A stretch of 63,096 bases of DNA from a virus. Positions 41,156-49,540 of the stretch are shown piece by piece (positions within the stretch are counted from its first letter, which is position 1; every line of letters begins with the position of its first letter). The notes beneath the pieces were generated by a model, which saw only the letters and a list, made by a program, of their open reading frames with translations, was not told where the DNA came from and did not search any database. The stretch covers positions 1 through 63,096 of the IMG/VR virus record IMGVR_UViG_3300008267_000043. The stretch is one strand, 5' to 3'. The position numbers were made by a program, and so were the translations under genes.

Positions 41156-41566
41156 TTATGCTGCACGGGTGATGCCACGGGGGTCTTCCACAACCGCTTC
41201 CACGCTGTCATCGTTGATGATGCGGAACTCACGGCCATGAATCTTCAGGCGGGTGCCTGAATTGGGGCGGACGATGACGAAGTCACCTTCCTTGCAACTC
41301 GGCCCGTGGGGGAACCGAGTGGCGTCCTTGTATGCGTCGGGGCCAAGTTTGACCACAAACAATACAGGGGTCAGCACTTCTTCATAGTGCATGGACTGAC
41401 TGGATTTCACAATCCCAATGTCGCTGTCCGCATATTCTTCCATTGCTTCTGGAACAACAGTCAAGACGTGAAAGGTTTTGGGGTCAGGCAACTGCTTGGC
41501 TTTTTGCTCCGCAGTTGTGTTCAAGATACCCGACAGGTCAACTGCCGCAACGTCAAATTCAGTCAT
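41156..41566 (-). CDS. GroES/Cpn10-like co-chaperonin
   Basis: A 136-residue protein with a Cpn10-like core: a loop region (DIGIVKSSQSMHYEEVLTPV), then VVKLGPDAYKD, KEGDFVIVRPNSGTRLKIHG and FRIINDDSVEAVVEDP, matching the strand order of GroES. T4 gp31 is the classic phage example, needed with host GroEL to fold the capsid protein. Its position just before the scaffold and capsid genes fits that role. The start is ATG 41566, overlapping the upstream stop. Confidence 0.75.
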   Translation of the reverse strand: MTEFDVAAVDLSGILNTTAEQKAKQLPDPKTFHVLTVVPEAMEEYADSDIGIVKSSQSMHYEEVLTPVLFVVKLGPDAYKDATRFPHGPSCKEGDFVIVRPNSGTRLKIHGREFRIINDDSVEAVVEDPRGITRAA

Positions 41567-41756
41567 CAGATTTCTCCATTTTTTGCACAAGGTCTTCAAT
41601 GATGTTTTCTGCGTAGTTCAAACCTTGGATAACTCCGCAGATTCTTCGGTACTCTTCAATGTGGTCAACTCGTCCAGCAGCCACGTAAGCTTCACGCTCT
41701 TGTTTCAGCTTCTGGATTTCCTTGACCGTCAGGGACAACAGTTTGTAGTCGTTCAA
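41559..41756 (-). CDS. Small coiled-coil protein
   Basis: A 65-residue helical protein (MNDYKLLSLTVKEIQKLKQE..., NIIEDLVQKMEKSDD). It overlaps the portal gene by 4 bp and the co-chaperonin gene by 8 bp. No family recognised; probably a small head-assembly factor. Confidence 0.6.
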   Translation of the reverse strand: MNDYKLLSLTVKEIQKLKQEREAYVAAGRVDHIEEYRRICGVIQGLNYAENIIEDLVQKMEKSDD

Positions 41757-44263
41757 TCATTTTCCTTTTTGGGTTTGTTGCTAGGCTGATTTCGTTGCGC
41801 CGCCCGTTGCGCGTTTTGCACGGCCATCTGTGCCCGGTGTTTCGCAATGTCCACGCCCAGACGGGCACCTTCGGACTCTTGCGCTTGTTTCAGTTTGTCT
41901 TTCGCAGCGGCTGCGTTTGCCGCGACCTGCATTGCAGCGATCTCTTTTTGAGCCGCGATACGGGACTCTTCAATACGGATTTGATCCGCCTTGGCAGCGG
42001 CGTCCATCGCCTGCTTCTGCTGCTTGAGCTGCAACTCTTGGCCTTTCAACTGCAACTCTTGCATCTGCATCTGGACAACAGGGTCTTGCATCTGCTGTTG
42101 AGCTTGCTGCTGCTTGGCCTCCTGCTGGTTCTGCTGGAGCAACATCTGTGAGGCTTGCGCGGCCATGATCGCAATCTGATCTGCAATCGCTGGGTCAACA
42201 CGCTCTGGGTCTTCTCCGTGTTCTGCCATCGGTGGCAACGATATACCCATCGCTCTTTCAACCTGCAACCGATACTCAAACGCCATGTGCTCATTGATAT
42301 GAGACATCGCGGCAGACATGATCGCTTGGGCTTGCGGGTTCATCTGCATCAACTGCTGAATCTTCGGGTCTTGGATTGCGGACATGTGCACAGCGATGTG
42401 CGCTTTGTGGTTCTGCTCAATGAACGCCTTGACCGGCTTCATGGTCATGAGACTCTGGTTCTCTTGCACGGGGTCAACCGGAACCATGTCTTCTTCCATC
42501 GGCACAAGTTTGTTGGCGTTCTTCACACCCAACACCTCAATCATTTGACGGTGCAGCATGGGCATGTCGTAGTACTGAGGGGCAGACTGCGCCAACTGGA
42601 ACACAGCTTGGTACTGAACAATCTTCTGCGCCATCGTTGACGCATTGGGATCGCTCACAGGAATCACATCCACCAAGTCATAGTCCGTTTTCTTCGCCTT
42701 ACGGCTGCCGTCAACCGGCTCATAGTCGTACTCATCTGGTGTGTAGTCAGCAATGATGACCTTGAGCAGCTTGAACTCCTGCTTCATGGTGAAGTGCATC
42801 CGGGCCTGAACAGCGCCCATCACTTTCAGGGTGCGCTCCAGAATCGCCAGTGTTGTGCCCACGGGTGCGTTCGCACTCATGTCACTCACCTTCATGTCAC
42901 CACTTGAGGCGAACTGACGACCTTCTTGCACGATGCGGTCAAACAGTGTGTACAGAGTTTGGCTTGGTTCTTTGTACGGCAGGGGCAGAATGTTGTCGCG
43001 GATCGAGCCACTTGGCACGTCCACGTCCCGCCACTCACCGGGTGCTATCGGTGTGTCATCACCCTTAATGCGAAGACCTCTAGCTTTGAGGCCCCCGGGT
43101 AGGTTTGAGAGTGTTCCCGCATCCACGAGTTGACGGATGAGCATCGTTGCCGATTTCGCATATCCACCGATAAGGTGGATAAGACCGTAACCATAGAAGC
43201 CAAAACCGGGGATGTACTGGTAGTGGACGAAGTGTTGTCGCTTGAGGTGGAGTTGATCTCCTTCATACCAATTTCTCCTGATGGCCAAAACTTTGCGTGT
43301 GCCCTTCTCGATTGTCACCACGTACGGCAGTGCAATCCCAGTCTCTTCACCCTTCTTGTCCTTGTCCTCATAGCCTTTCAAGTCCAAGTCAACGTGCATC
43401 TCAAGAATACGGAACCGGTCATCTTCAATGGCAGACATGCCCATTTCTTCGGCTTTCTGCTTCTCAATGTCGTCCAGCTCATATGTGGGGTCACCCAACT
43501 CAATGTCACGGTAGAACCCAGCCGCTTGCAACTTCAACACGTCGTTCTCGGTCTTGCGCATCACGTGGGTCACACGCTCGGCAGTCTCCAAGTTACTGGC
43601 CCCATACGGCACAACGATGTCTTCCGCAGGAATAAACACCGCCATCTGACGGCCTTTGCTCGGGTCATAGTACACCTTCTTAAAGGCTGAGCCCGCGATG
43701 GGCAAGTTCCACAGCATCTTTTCATGCTCTGGGCGGTACTCATACATCACTTCCGTCAACTGGTAGTTCATGTCGTCACGCACACGCACCGACGCTTCTT
43801 CCACTTCAGGGGTGTCTTTGCCAATGATGACAGTCTTCACCGGCCCTGCTGCTGGGAACGTTTCAGTGATACCTTCACTCTGGAACCTGACAACCGATTC
43901 AGTCAGCATCGGGTGGAACACACCACACGCACCCTGCCAAGGTTCTGTGCGGTCTTCATATTTGAGACCCAGCAACTTCAGACCCTCAACGTAAGTCTGC
44001 ATCCAGTCTTTGCGGTCATTGATGTCTTTGCCAAAGTCCTCAACCAAGTCTTCACCAAGTGACTGCAAGTCGCTGTCATCCATGAACTCAGCCAAGTTGG
44101 CATCAAAGTCTTCACCAGTTTCAGCGTCAGGACGAAGAACAATCTCCATGCCATCAGCGCCAATCCTCACCTCATCAGGGTTCTCAATCTCAATTTCCAA
44201 GTCGGGTTCTGACAACGCAGAGAGTCCTTGCGGTGCTTGGTAGAGTGCTTTGTCCATTGCCAT
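41753..44263 (-). CDS. Portal protein
   Basis: An 836-residue protein of the podovirus portal type: an acidic N-terminus, the block DRKDWMQTYVEGLKLLGLKY followed by RTEPWQGACGVFHPML, the central FGFYGYGLIHLIGGYAKSAT, and a long Gln-rich C-terminal helix (about residues 700-800, LQQNQQEAKQQQAQQQ) that would form the barrel inside the capsid. It lies directly after the large terminase gene. AAGGA precedes the ATG. Confidence 0.88.
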   Translation of the reverse strand: MAMDKALYQAPQGLSALSEPDLEIEIENPDEVRIGADGMEIVLRPDAETGEDFDANLAEFMDDSDLQSLGEDLVEDFGKDINDRKDWMQTYVEGLKLLGLKYEDRTEPWQGACGVFHPMLTESVVRFQSEGITETFPAAGPVKTVIIGKDTPEVEEASVRVRDDMNYQLTEVMYEYRPEHEKMLWNLPIAGSAFKKVYYDPSKGRQMAVFIPAEDIVVPYGASNLETAERVTHVMRKTENDVLKLQAAGFYRDIELGDPTYELDDIEKQKAEEMGMSAIEDDRFRILEMHVDLDLKGYEDKDKKGEETGIALPYVVTIEKGTRKVLAIRRNWYEGDQLHLKRQHFVHYQYIPGFGFYGYGLIHLIGGYAKSATMLIRQLVDAGTLSNLPGGLKARGLRIKGDDTPIAPGEWRDVDVPSGSIRDNILPLPYKEPSQTLYTLFDRIVQEGRQFASSGDMKVSDMSANAPVGTTLAILERTLKVMGAVQARMHFTMKQEFKLLKVIIADYTPDEYDYEPVDGSRKAKKTDYDLVDVIPVSDPNASTMAQKIVQYQAVFQLAQSAPQYYDMPMLHRQMIEVLGVKNANKLVPMEEDMVPVDPVQENQSLMTMKPVKAFIEQNHKAHIAVHMSAIQDPKIQQLMQMNPQAQAIMSAAMSHINEHMAFEYRLQVERAMGISLPPMAEHGEDPERVDPAIADQIAIMAAQASQMLLQQNQQEAKQQQAQQQMQDPVVQMQMQELQLKGQELQLKQQKQAMDAAAKADQIRIEESRIAAQKEIAAMQVAANAAAAKDKLKQAQESEGARLGVDIAKHRAQMAVQNAQRAAQRNQPSNKPKKEND

Positions 44264-44272
44264 GTTCGTTCC

Positions 44273-45838
44273 TTAAACTGTGTAATACCGTTCGCGCCGG
44301 TAACCTTTGAACCATTGTGGATCGTCTTGCTCATCTGATGGCAAGCGTAAATAACCGCCTTGGCGAAAGCGCATCAATGCCAGTGTCATTGAGTCCACCA
44401 AGTCATCATGTTCTCCTGATGGGAACGAGGCAACCTCATCCACCAGCTCCTCAGCCCACCGGGTCTGTGGTGCCCACACTTTACCTGATGCAAACAAATC
44501 TGCAACCGAATTCAACCGGCTGATCTTGTCCTGCCCCTTGCCGGGACTGAACTCTTGGACTGGGATGCCCATGTGCCGGAACTCTTGGATGAGCGGCGCA
44601 CCTGCCGCCTTCTTCTCCACAAGGAACGAGTCAGGATCCCATTCTTCCCATTCTTCAAACGCCCGCTTCTTCAAATCTGGGAACTCCAGCCGCACCCTGA
44701 ATGAGTTGAGCAGGATGATGTTGGGCAGGCTTCTGTCTTCGTCGTTGTAAAAGACACCCCATGTCGTGCACGCACTGTAGTCGTTCACTTTCTTCAGTTC
44801 ATGCGCCGTATCCCATGCTTGTATCGTGAACTCACACTGGGGCGGATGGTCGTGCTCCCACCATTTCCACCACTCCCGCTTGATGATTGCGCTTGTATCT
44901 GAGGTCGGCTGCTGCTGGTACTGAGCCATCCACTTGCCTGTGGGCAGTTCTTCCCGCAGTGCTTTCAGTTCTTTTTCTGACCAGAATTCTGGCCAAAGTG
45001 GCCTGTCGTTGGGCAAAATCGCAGGAAATTCAATGACTTTCCACTCTTCTCCACCCCGTTGGGCAGCACTTTTCAGCACCTGAGCGGTCAAATCCCGCAG
45101 TGACCAGCGTGTCATCACGATCACAATCGCCCCGCCCGGCTGCAACCGTTGCCGTGGGCCTGACGTGTACCACTCATACACCTTGTCATACACATCTGGG
45201 TTGTATGCACCGATGGCCGCTTCCTGTTCTGAGTGCGGATCATCAATAATCAGCACATCCGCGCCCTTACCCGTCACCGCACCGCCCACACCGATAGCGA
45301 AATAGTCGCCACCGAAGTTTGTGTTCCACCGGCCAGCCGCTTTTGAGTCAGTTTGCAGCTCAATCTGGGGAAAAATCCGCTTGTACGCCTCAGAATCCAC
45401 CAAATTTCGTACTTTTCTACCAAATCCTGTGGCCAATTCAGCCGTGTGGCTGGTCTGAATCACCTTTTTCTGTGGAAATTTCCCCAAAAACCAAGCTGGG
45501 AGCAGGTACGAGGCAAATTCTGACTTCGTATGGCGGGGCGGCATATTAATAATGAGCCGTTTGCACGTCCCATTGGCCACTTCCTCAAACGCCTGTGCCA
45601 TCCTTGAGTGGTGCCGACCCCCAATGAAGTGAGGCCACACTTCATGCACGAACTCCATGAAGTCCTCAGACGCTTTGGCCCTGACCTTGCGGGTGCGCAG
45701 CTCCTCAAGAATCTCAGTGATCGCCCCTTGCTCGTCTTTTGGGAACCTATGTATCAGCGCAGACAACTGCGCCTGCGTCATTGCTTGAATCTTCTCAATG
45801 ACTTGGGGGTTCTTGAACGCATCGCGGGGGTTACTCAT
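44273..45838 (-). CDS. Terminase large subunit
   Basis: A 521-residue packaging motor. The ATPase domain has a Walker A-like NMPPRHTKSE (98-107) and Walker B DVLIIDDPHSE (194-204). The coupling-type segment is VIVMTRWSLRD. The RNase H-like nuclease domain has IQAWDTAHELKKVNDYSACT, EKKAAGAPLIQEFR, and GEHDDLVDSMTLAL with catalytic Asp residues. Overlaps the small subunit gene by 8 bp. Confidence 0.93.
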   Translation of the reverse strand: MSNPRDAFKNPQVIEKIQAMTQAQLSALIHRFPKDEQGAITEILEELRTRKVRAKASEDFMEFVHEVWPHFIGGRHHSRMAQAFEEVANGTCKRLIINMPPRHTKSEFASYLLPAWFLGKFPQKKVIQTSHTAELATGFGRKVRNLVDSEAYKRIFPQIELQTDSKAAGRWNTNFGGDYFAIGVGGAVTGKGADVLIIDDPHSEQEAAIGAYNPDVYDKVYEWYTSGPRQRLQPGGAIVIVMTRWSLRDLTAQVLKSAAQRGGEEWKVIEFPAILPNDRPLWPEFWSEKELKALREELPTGKWMAQYQQQPTSDTSAIIKREWWKWWEHDHPPQCEFTIQAWDTAHELKKVNDYSACTTWGVFYNDEDRSLPNIILLNSFRVRLEFPDLKKRAFEEWEEWDPDSFLVEKKAAGAPLIQEFRHMGIPVQEFSPGKGQDKISRLNSVADLFASGKVWAPQTRWAEELVDEVASFPSGEHDDLVDSMTLALMRFRQGGYLRLPSDEQDDPQWFKGYRRERYYTV

Positions 45839-46460
45839 CCGCCTCTTCCACCTCAGCAGGACTCAAGCCCAGTTCGGCATCCAAGTCGATCACCTCAAGC
45901 GCGGGAGCTTCTGGCAACGGGTCATACTCTCTTGGCATGTCACGGGACTCCACATCAATGATGTCACCCATGTACTGAGCAAGTTTTGTAGCAAGCTCAT
46001 TTTCAAGTTCTTCTGTGGTGCGGTGTGTCACGTTCACCTCAACACGTTCTACAAAGGCACCCACATCAGACAACTTGCCCAGCATGTCCAGCGCCTTGAG
46101 TTCGATCTTGTCATCCCCGCACGCCGACTTCTCCAACAGTTTCAGCTTGATATATCCGCGCAGTTGCTGCGCATTACGGATGATGTCGAAATCATACTCA
46201 TTCAGCAGGGCTTTCAACATCAGCGCTTTCGCTGGGGTGTCAATCGCTTTGTGTGTATGGACAGGGCTGTCCATAAAAACCGCTCTCGCATCTTTACGGT
46301 CAGTCTCGGTGACTGCCGTTTGTGCATCGTCAAGTCCATTGGCTTGCAAGAACTCAACTGTATTGAACGCTCGCTGCGCCTTTTCATGAAGTGACAACAT
46401 CTCCTCATCCGTCATGCGGAAAGGCAGGGGCACATCTAGTTCAGGCGTGACAAGGATCAT
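45831..46460 (-). CDS. Probable terminase small subunit
   Basis: A 209-residue mostly helical acidic protein directly before the large subunit gene. The order of a helical N-terminal part, a central oligomerisation-like helix region (KLLEKSACGDDKIELKALDM) and a long acidic C-terminus fits small terminases, though no clear HTH is seen. The start is set at ATG 46460; the frame continues upstream with no good start. First gene of the late arm. Confidence 0.65.
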   Translation of the reverse strand: MILVTPELDVPLPFRMTDEEMLSLHEKAQRAFNTVEFLQANGLDDAQTAVTETDRKDARAVFMDSPVHTHKAIDTPAKALMLKALLNEYDFDIIRNAQQLRGYIKLKLLEKSACGDDKIELKALDMLGKLSDVGAFVERVEVNVTHRTTEELENELATKLAQYMGDIIDVESRDMPREYDPLPEAPALEVIDLDAELGLSPAEVEEADE

Positions 46461-46951
46461 AAGCACCGAGGAAACGGGAATGGGTCGAAATGTACACGAA
46501 AAATATATACCGTGCAACAAAGGAGGTAGGGACTCCTAGCCGGGGGGTGTTCTGGGATTGAATACTTAAAGCGCCCGGCTGTAAACTTAAAAGGGGGGAG
46601 GGGGGCTACAACATCTTGTGGTGTGTTGAAACTACATTCGTTAGCGCCTAACTGTGTGGCGTTAAGGTGGCTCAACCTGACCCTACCTGAAATAAGCTGA
46701 CACGAAACTTACTGAGATTCCAAAACTTGGTGGCGTAATGAGCATTTTCGAGTAGTAGTACCTGCCGATGGTACCTAATCCTATATCTGGGGGGTGGGGG
46801 TCGCTGGGGCCGCTCTCTGTGGAAACTTTCGTACGGTACGAAAATGTAACGTCTTAGCTATCCCGTGCAAAGCCCTGTAATTTGTGATACAGTATAGGCA
46901 TTGGCTCAGGGATTGGCTCTGAGGCAATAAGCCAAACGAAAGGAATTCATC
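46461..46951. other. Divergent intergenic control region
   Basis: 491 bp between the late (minus) and early (plus) arms, with no convincing gene. It holds GCCGGG/CCCGGC arms near 46537-46577, an AT-rich ATATATA stretch near 46501-46508 that may be a -10 for the late arm, palindrome copy 1 (46827-46843), and a directly repeated ATTGGCTC just before the first early gene. Promoters must lie here but no -35/-10 pair near consensus is visible, so a phage-modified or activated polymerase is possible. Confidence 0.5.
46827..46843. promoter_or_regulatory. 17-bp palindrome TTTCGTAC-G-GTACGAAA, copy 1
   Basis: First of nine copies of TTTCGTAC-N-GTACGAAA, 109 bp upstream of the first early gene. A perfect inverted repeat with a single central base is typical of a site for a dimeric DNA-binding protein. 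Confidence 0.8.
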
Positions 46952-47500
46952 ATGGCTAAAGCAAAACTCTCTATCGTTGCAACCACTGAAACAACTACTT
47001 TGGACAATGCCTCTTTGGCACGTTCAATAGGTGCATCCATCGGCGAAATGAATGCCTTGGAAAACAAGGCGGCACAAATCAAAGCCGAGGCGAATAAGTC
47101 AATTCAGGCTTTGCATAAAAACAAAGTAGTAATTGGCACGTACCGGAAAGACGGCACGGGTTGTTTGGTTGCCACGGCATTTGTTGACGGGTGCACGTCA
47201 AAAGGTATTTCACCAAGCACGGCACAAAAGACTTATTTGCCCACGTTCAAAGCCCACGTTGCATCGGGCAAGGAAGTGATTGATTGGAATAGTCAACGGG
47301 CAAAGAACAAGGGCACCGGCGGCAAAGCCAAAGCCAAAAAAGAATTGGCCGATAAATTGGCCACGTGCTATCGGGATGCTGAATTCGCTGAATTCATCGC
47401 TGATTTGCAAGCATCTTATGACAATGACGAAGGCGATTTGATAACGTGCATCGAATCCTACTTGGAAATGAACGGCATCAAAACCAAAACCGCTGAGTAA
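46952..47500 (+). CDS. First early protein, unknown, basic centre
   Basis: A 182-residue protein with a Thr/Ser-rich N-terminus, a helical part (IGEMNALENKAAQIKAEANK), a Lys/Gly-rich stretch (KNKGTGGKAKAKKELADKL) and an acidic helical end. It has a good ribosome binding site (AAAGGAA) and its own terminator. A monocistronic gene behind the divergent control region and a palindrome copy may be a regulator or a host-takeover protein; no family recognised. Confidence 0.75.
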   Translation: MAKAKLSIVATTETTTLDNASLARSIGASIGEMNALENKAAQIKAEANKSIQALHKNKVVIGTYRKDGTGCLVATAFVDGCTSKGISPSTAQKTYLPTFKAHVASGKEVIDWNSQRAKNKGTGGKAKAKKELADKLATCYRDAEFAEFIADLQASYDNDEGDLITCIESYLEMNGIKTKTAE

Positions 47501-47512
47501 GTAAAAACCCTA

Positions 47513-47539
47513 AGCCCTGCGAAAGCAGGGCTTTTTTTT
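47513..47539 (+). terminator. Terminator of first early gene
   Basis: The stem AGCCCTGC (47513-47520) / GCAGGGCT (47525-47532) with loop GAAA is followed by eight T. It ends the transcript of the gene at 46952-47500. Confidence 0.92.
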
Positions 47540-47624
47540 CGCCCAAAATTTCCCGCATCAACTACATGCCACGGAATGAGCTTGTGCCTAATCTAATCAC
47601 ACCACAACAAGTTATTTCTAAGAT

Positions 47625-47651
47625 ACCTGTTCCCTCTACGTTGGCCGCACT
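47625..47651 (+). repeat. 27-bp direct repeat, copy 1
   Basis: Identical to 47743-47769. The two copies flank palindrome copy 2. The first 10 bases of this copy (plus the 5 before it) occur again in inverted orientation at 54277-54291, just upstream of another early gene. Confidence 0.85.
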
Positions 47652-47710
47652 GCCCTGCACGCCGTTACACCACGTTGCGTTACAGATGCTATACGTTATT
47701 ACGTCCTGCA

Positions 47711-47729
47711 CTTTCGTACTGTACGAAAG
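47711..47729. promoter_or_regulatory. 19-bp palindrome, copy 2 (central T)
   Basis: CTTTCGTAC-T-GTACGAAAG, a perfect 9-bp half-site palindrome lying between the two 27-bp direct repeats in the large non-coding region. The only copy with a central T on the plus strand. Confidence 0.85.
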
Positions 47730-47742
47730 TCAAACCCCCGAA

Positions 47743-47769
47743 ACCTGTTCCCTCTACGTTGGCCGCACT
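47743..47769 (+). repeat. 27-bp direct repeat, copy 2
   Basis: Identical to 47625-47651, 118 bp downstream of it. Palindrome copy 3 follows 18 bp later. No ORF of quality spans it. Confidence 0.85.
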
Positions 47770-47786
47770 ATGCGTGGGAAGTAGCA

Positions 47787-47805
47787 CTTTCGTACCGTAC
47801 GAAAG
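47787..47805. promoter_or_regulatory. 19-bp palindrome, copy 3
   Basis: CTTTCGTAC-C-GTACGAAAG, 20 bp before the left arm of the long inverted repeat at the candidate origin. Confidence 0.85.
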
Positions 47806-47824
47806 CCTTTTTGATTGTCAACCT

Positions 47825-48169
47825 GTTATATTGTCTATTTTGTCCAGCAATATTCTTGCCACAAGAATAAAACAAACCCCAATAGGCATGGGACTTTCCA
47901 AGGGAAAAGGTATGTATTATTCTATTATTCTATAAAATATATATATACACCCCCATTTTATTTTTTCTTTTTGTACTTATCCACAGGGCGCATGTTCTTT
48001 TTTATTTTTTCTTGGTCTCGTTCTCGCTCGTCCGTTTTTCTCTCTCACATCCCCATTTTTCGAGAATAAAGGAATATTACAAGAAAAATCACCTCGCAAC
48101 CCGCACCAATCCTCATCTTTCTATTATACTTATGGCAGGAATATTGCTGAACAAAATAGACAATATAAC
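47825..48169. other. Candidate replication origin, bounded by inverted repeats
   Basis: A 345-bp non-coding segment. The outer 48 bp on each side (47825-47872 and 48122-48169) are inverted copies matching at 43 positions. Between them are an AT-rich tract (47909-47950, including ATATATATATA), pyrimidine-rich runs, and a perfect DnaA box TTATCCACA (47977-47985). Two palindromes and two direct repeats stand just to the left. This set of features is what plasmid and phage origins show. A small non-coding mobile element with terminal inverted repeats is the alternative. Confidence 0.5.
47977..47985 (+). promoter_or_regulatory. Consensus DnaA box
   Basis: TTATCCACA, the exact high-affinity E. coli DnaA site, next to the AT-rich tract inside the inverted-repeat segment. 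A single 9-mer could occur by chance, but its context favours function. Confidence 0.5.
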
Positions 48170-48217
48170 TTCCTAAACTCTCAACACACCCAACCAACCA
48201 AAAGGAGAAACCCAACC

Positions 48218-48622
48218 ATGACCAAACAAACCCCATCAACACTTCCATATCTCTCTGACTACGCACGTGGCAAACTACTCACCGAGGCTGGCATCAAGAA
48301 CGCCAAGGGACTGCACTACCACCGACTGCGGAACTCCAAACCAAACAGCGACCCCAACAACAAACCCACCACACGAACCACCAGCACCACCAAGCGACCT
48401 GTGAAGTGCATACAGACTGGCGAAGTGTTTGAGTCCATCCACGCATGTGCCCGAGCACACGACCTCACACCATCCAACCTATGCGCTCACCTCAAGGGCA
48501 AACTGTATGCGGTGAAGAAGCGTCAGTACAAGTACACCACGGACAGCCAGCTCAAGCTACATCAGAAACGGAATAAAACACCAGCCAACACCACACAGCT
48601 ACAACTTGACAAGAACATGTAA
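48218..48622 (+). CDS. NUMOD/IENR1-like modular DNA-binding protein
   Basis: A 134-residue protein with a Thr/Asn/Lys linker in the middle and a C-terminal domain RPVKCIQTGEVFESIHACAR followed by AHDLTPSNLCAHLKGKLYAV. That pattern (TGe-x-F-x-S...A...L-x-x-S-x-L-x-x-H-L-x-G-K) is a NUMOD-type HTH repeat normally attached to homing endonucleases. No nuclease domain is present here, so it may be a free DNA-binding module. It has a strong site AAAAGGAGAA and stands directly right of the candidate origin. Confidence 0.7.
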   Translation: MTKQTPSTLPYLSDYARGKLLTEAGIKNAKGLHYHRLRNSKPNSDPNNKPTTRTTSTTKRPVKCIQTGEVFESIHACARAHDLTPSNLCAHLKGKLYAVKKRQYKYTTDSQLKLHQKRNKTPANTTQLQLDKNM

Positions 48623-48634
48623 ATCCCCTATAAT
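48606..48634 (+). promoter_or_regulatory. Perfect-consensus sigma70 promoter
   Basis: TTGACA (48606-48611), 17-bp spacer, TATAAT (48629-48634): the full consensus. It overlaps the end of the NUMOD-like gene. Palindrome copy 4 begins 42 bp beyond the -10, so about 36 bp downstream of the expected start of transcription. Confidence 0.88.
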
Positions 48635-48676
48635 TAAGGCTCATTCGGAATAAATCTGTTTTGAATGACTCGGCAA

Positions 48677-48695
48677 CTTTCGTACGGTACGAAAG
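48677..48695. promoter_or_regulatory. 19-bp palindrome, copy 4, downstream of promoter
   Basis: CTTTCGTAC-G-GTACGAAAG in the 5' leader of the transcript from the 48606 promoter. The same promoter-to-palindrome distance is seen at copy 6. A bound protein would act as a roadblock, or the transcript could form a 7-bp hairpin. Confidence 0.85.
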
Positions 48696-48730
48696 CCTGA
48701 GAAACAAGGTCAAATGAAAAGGGATACATC

Positions 48731-48904
48731 ATGAAACTGACCAAGCAACAACGTGGTGCGCTCAAGCGCAAGTGGGAACGGGACAACCAAGGTATGAGTT
48801 ACCTGCAATTCAGGCGCACAGTCGTGCAGGGGTTCGACTGCATCATGGTGCCGTGGTGTGGGATGTGGCTCGGTATTGAGCTGGACGGATACACACATTC
48901 ATAA
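48731..48904 (+). CDS. Small basic protein (57 aa)
   Basis: MKLTKQQRGALKRKWERDNQ... ending GMWLGIELDGYTHS, with AAAAGGGA upstream of the ATG. It is the first gene behind the consensus promoter and palindrome copy 4. The N-terminal K-L-T-x-x-Q-R-x-A-L-x-R-K-W pattern recurs in small phage proteins as I recall. Function unknown. Confidence 0.65.
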   Translation: MKLTKQQRGALKRKWERDNQGMSYLQFRRTVVQGFDCIMVPWCGMWLGIELDGYTHS

Positions 48905-48915
48905 GGGGTTACAAC

Positions 48916-49119
48916 ATGTTGACAAACGAATTCGACACAGCGGATGGCAAGTACACCATCAAGAGCTACGGCAATGGCTGGGCGTATGAGGTGGTGGATA
49001 TTGGGACAGGTGAATCGTTGTGGTTTCAAGACCATGCCGCAAGCCAGTTGCAAACGGATACCAACGACTTTGAGGACACCTGCACCATCGACCAATACTT
49101 TGAATGTTTGGAGGGCTGA
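48916..49119 (+). CDS. Small acidic protein, unknown
   Basis: A 67-residue protein (MLTNEFDTADGKYTIKSYGN...TIDQYFECLEG) 11 bp after the previous gene. Two or three beta strands then an acidic helix. Anti-host small proteins often look like this, but no family is recognised. Confidence 0.6.
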   Translation: MLTNEFDTADGKYTIKSYGNGWAYEVVDIGTGESLWFQDHAASQLQTDTNDFEDTCTIDQYFECLEG

Positions 49120-49121
49120 CC

Positions 49122-49373
49122 ATGAAACTCAAATTTGAAATGACGGACACGTTCGCAGGGGAAGCCAACTATTCATGGGTCAAACGTGGTGAGGCCATCG
49201 TGCCTGACTCTGCCACTGACCTGAGCATCGTGCACAAGGCCAAGAAATGGGCTGGCCTGAAAGGTGTACGCACCATCACTGAGAAGTATGGTGACTTCAT
49301 GGCCATACGTTGTATCGGTGCATGTTTGGTGGTGTTTATCAACTTTGACTATGAGAATGATTGGAGGGAATGA
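49122..49373 (+). CDS. Small protein, unknown
   Basis: An 83-residue protein starting MKLKFEMTDTFAGEANYSWV, with VRTITEKYGDFMAIRCIGAC in the second half. The start is ATG 49122 behind GGAGGG rather than the longer frame upstream. The Y-S-W-V-x-R-G block recurs in small phage early proteins. Function unknown. Confidence 0.65.
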   Translation: MKLKFEMTDTFAGEANYSWVKRGEAIVPDSATDLSIVHKAKKWAGLKGVRTITEKYGDFMAIRCIGACLVVFINFDYENDWRE

Positions 49374-49375
49374 GT

Positions 49376-49540
49376 ATGTATAGCTTTGAATGTTTTTGGA
49401 AGATGAAGCGCATGACTGTGCAAGCGGCAACAAGTTATGACGCACAACGCAAGGCCGCACTGCTGTGGGGTATCGGACGCAGGTCATGGGATGTGACTGT
49501 GATGCGAGCTGATGTTGGGCACGATGGGGCTGTGCTGTGA
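49376..49540 (+). CDS. Small protein (54 aa), unknown
   Basis: MYSFECFWKMKRMTVQAATS... with DAQRKAALLWGIGRRSWDV. It follows the previous stop by 2 bp, is preceded by TGGAGGGAATG, and overlaps the next start by 4 bp. Coupling on both sides supports it. Confidence 0.6.
   Translation: MYSFECFWKMKRMTVQAATSYDAQRKAALLWGIGRRSWDVTVMRADVGHDGAVL

Noticed and set aside
46501-46530. AAAGGAGG as a ribosome binding site on the plus strand
   Set aside because: No start codon with an open frame follows; the nearest frames close within a few codons.
47816-47821. TTGACA on the minus strand near palindrome copy 3 as a promoter
   Set aside because: The -10 position would read ACGGTA inside the palindrome, and no minus-strand gene follows.
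47566-48069. Short plus-strand ORFs in the large non-coding region
   Set aside because: They have no ribosome binding sites, overlap repeats, palindromes and the AT-rich tract, and read as low-quality sequence; the similar peptides on both strands simply reflect the inverted repeat.
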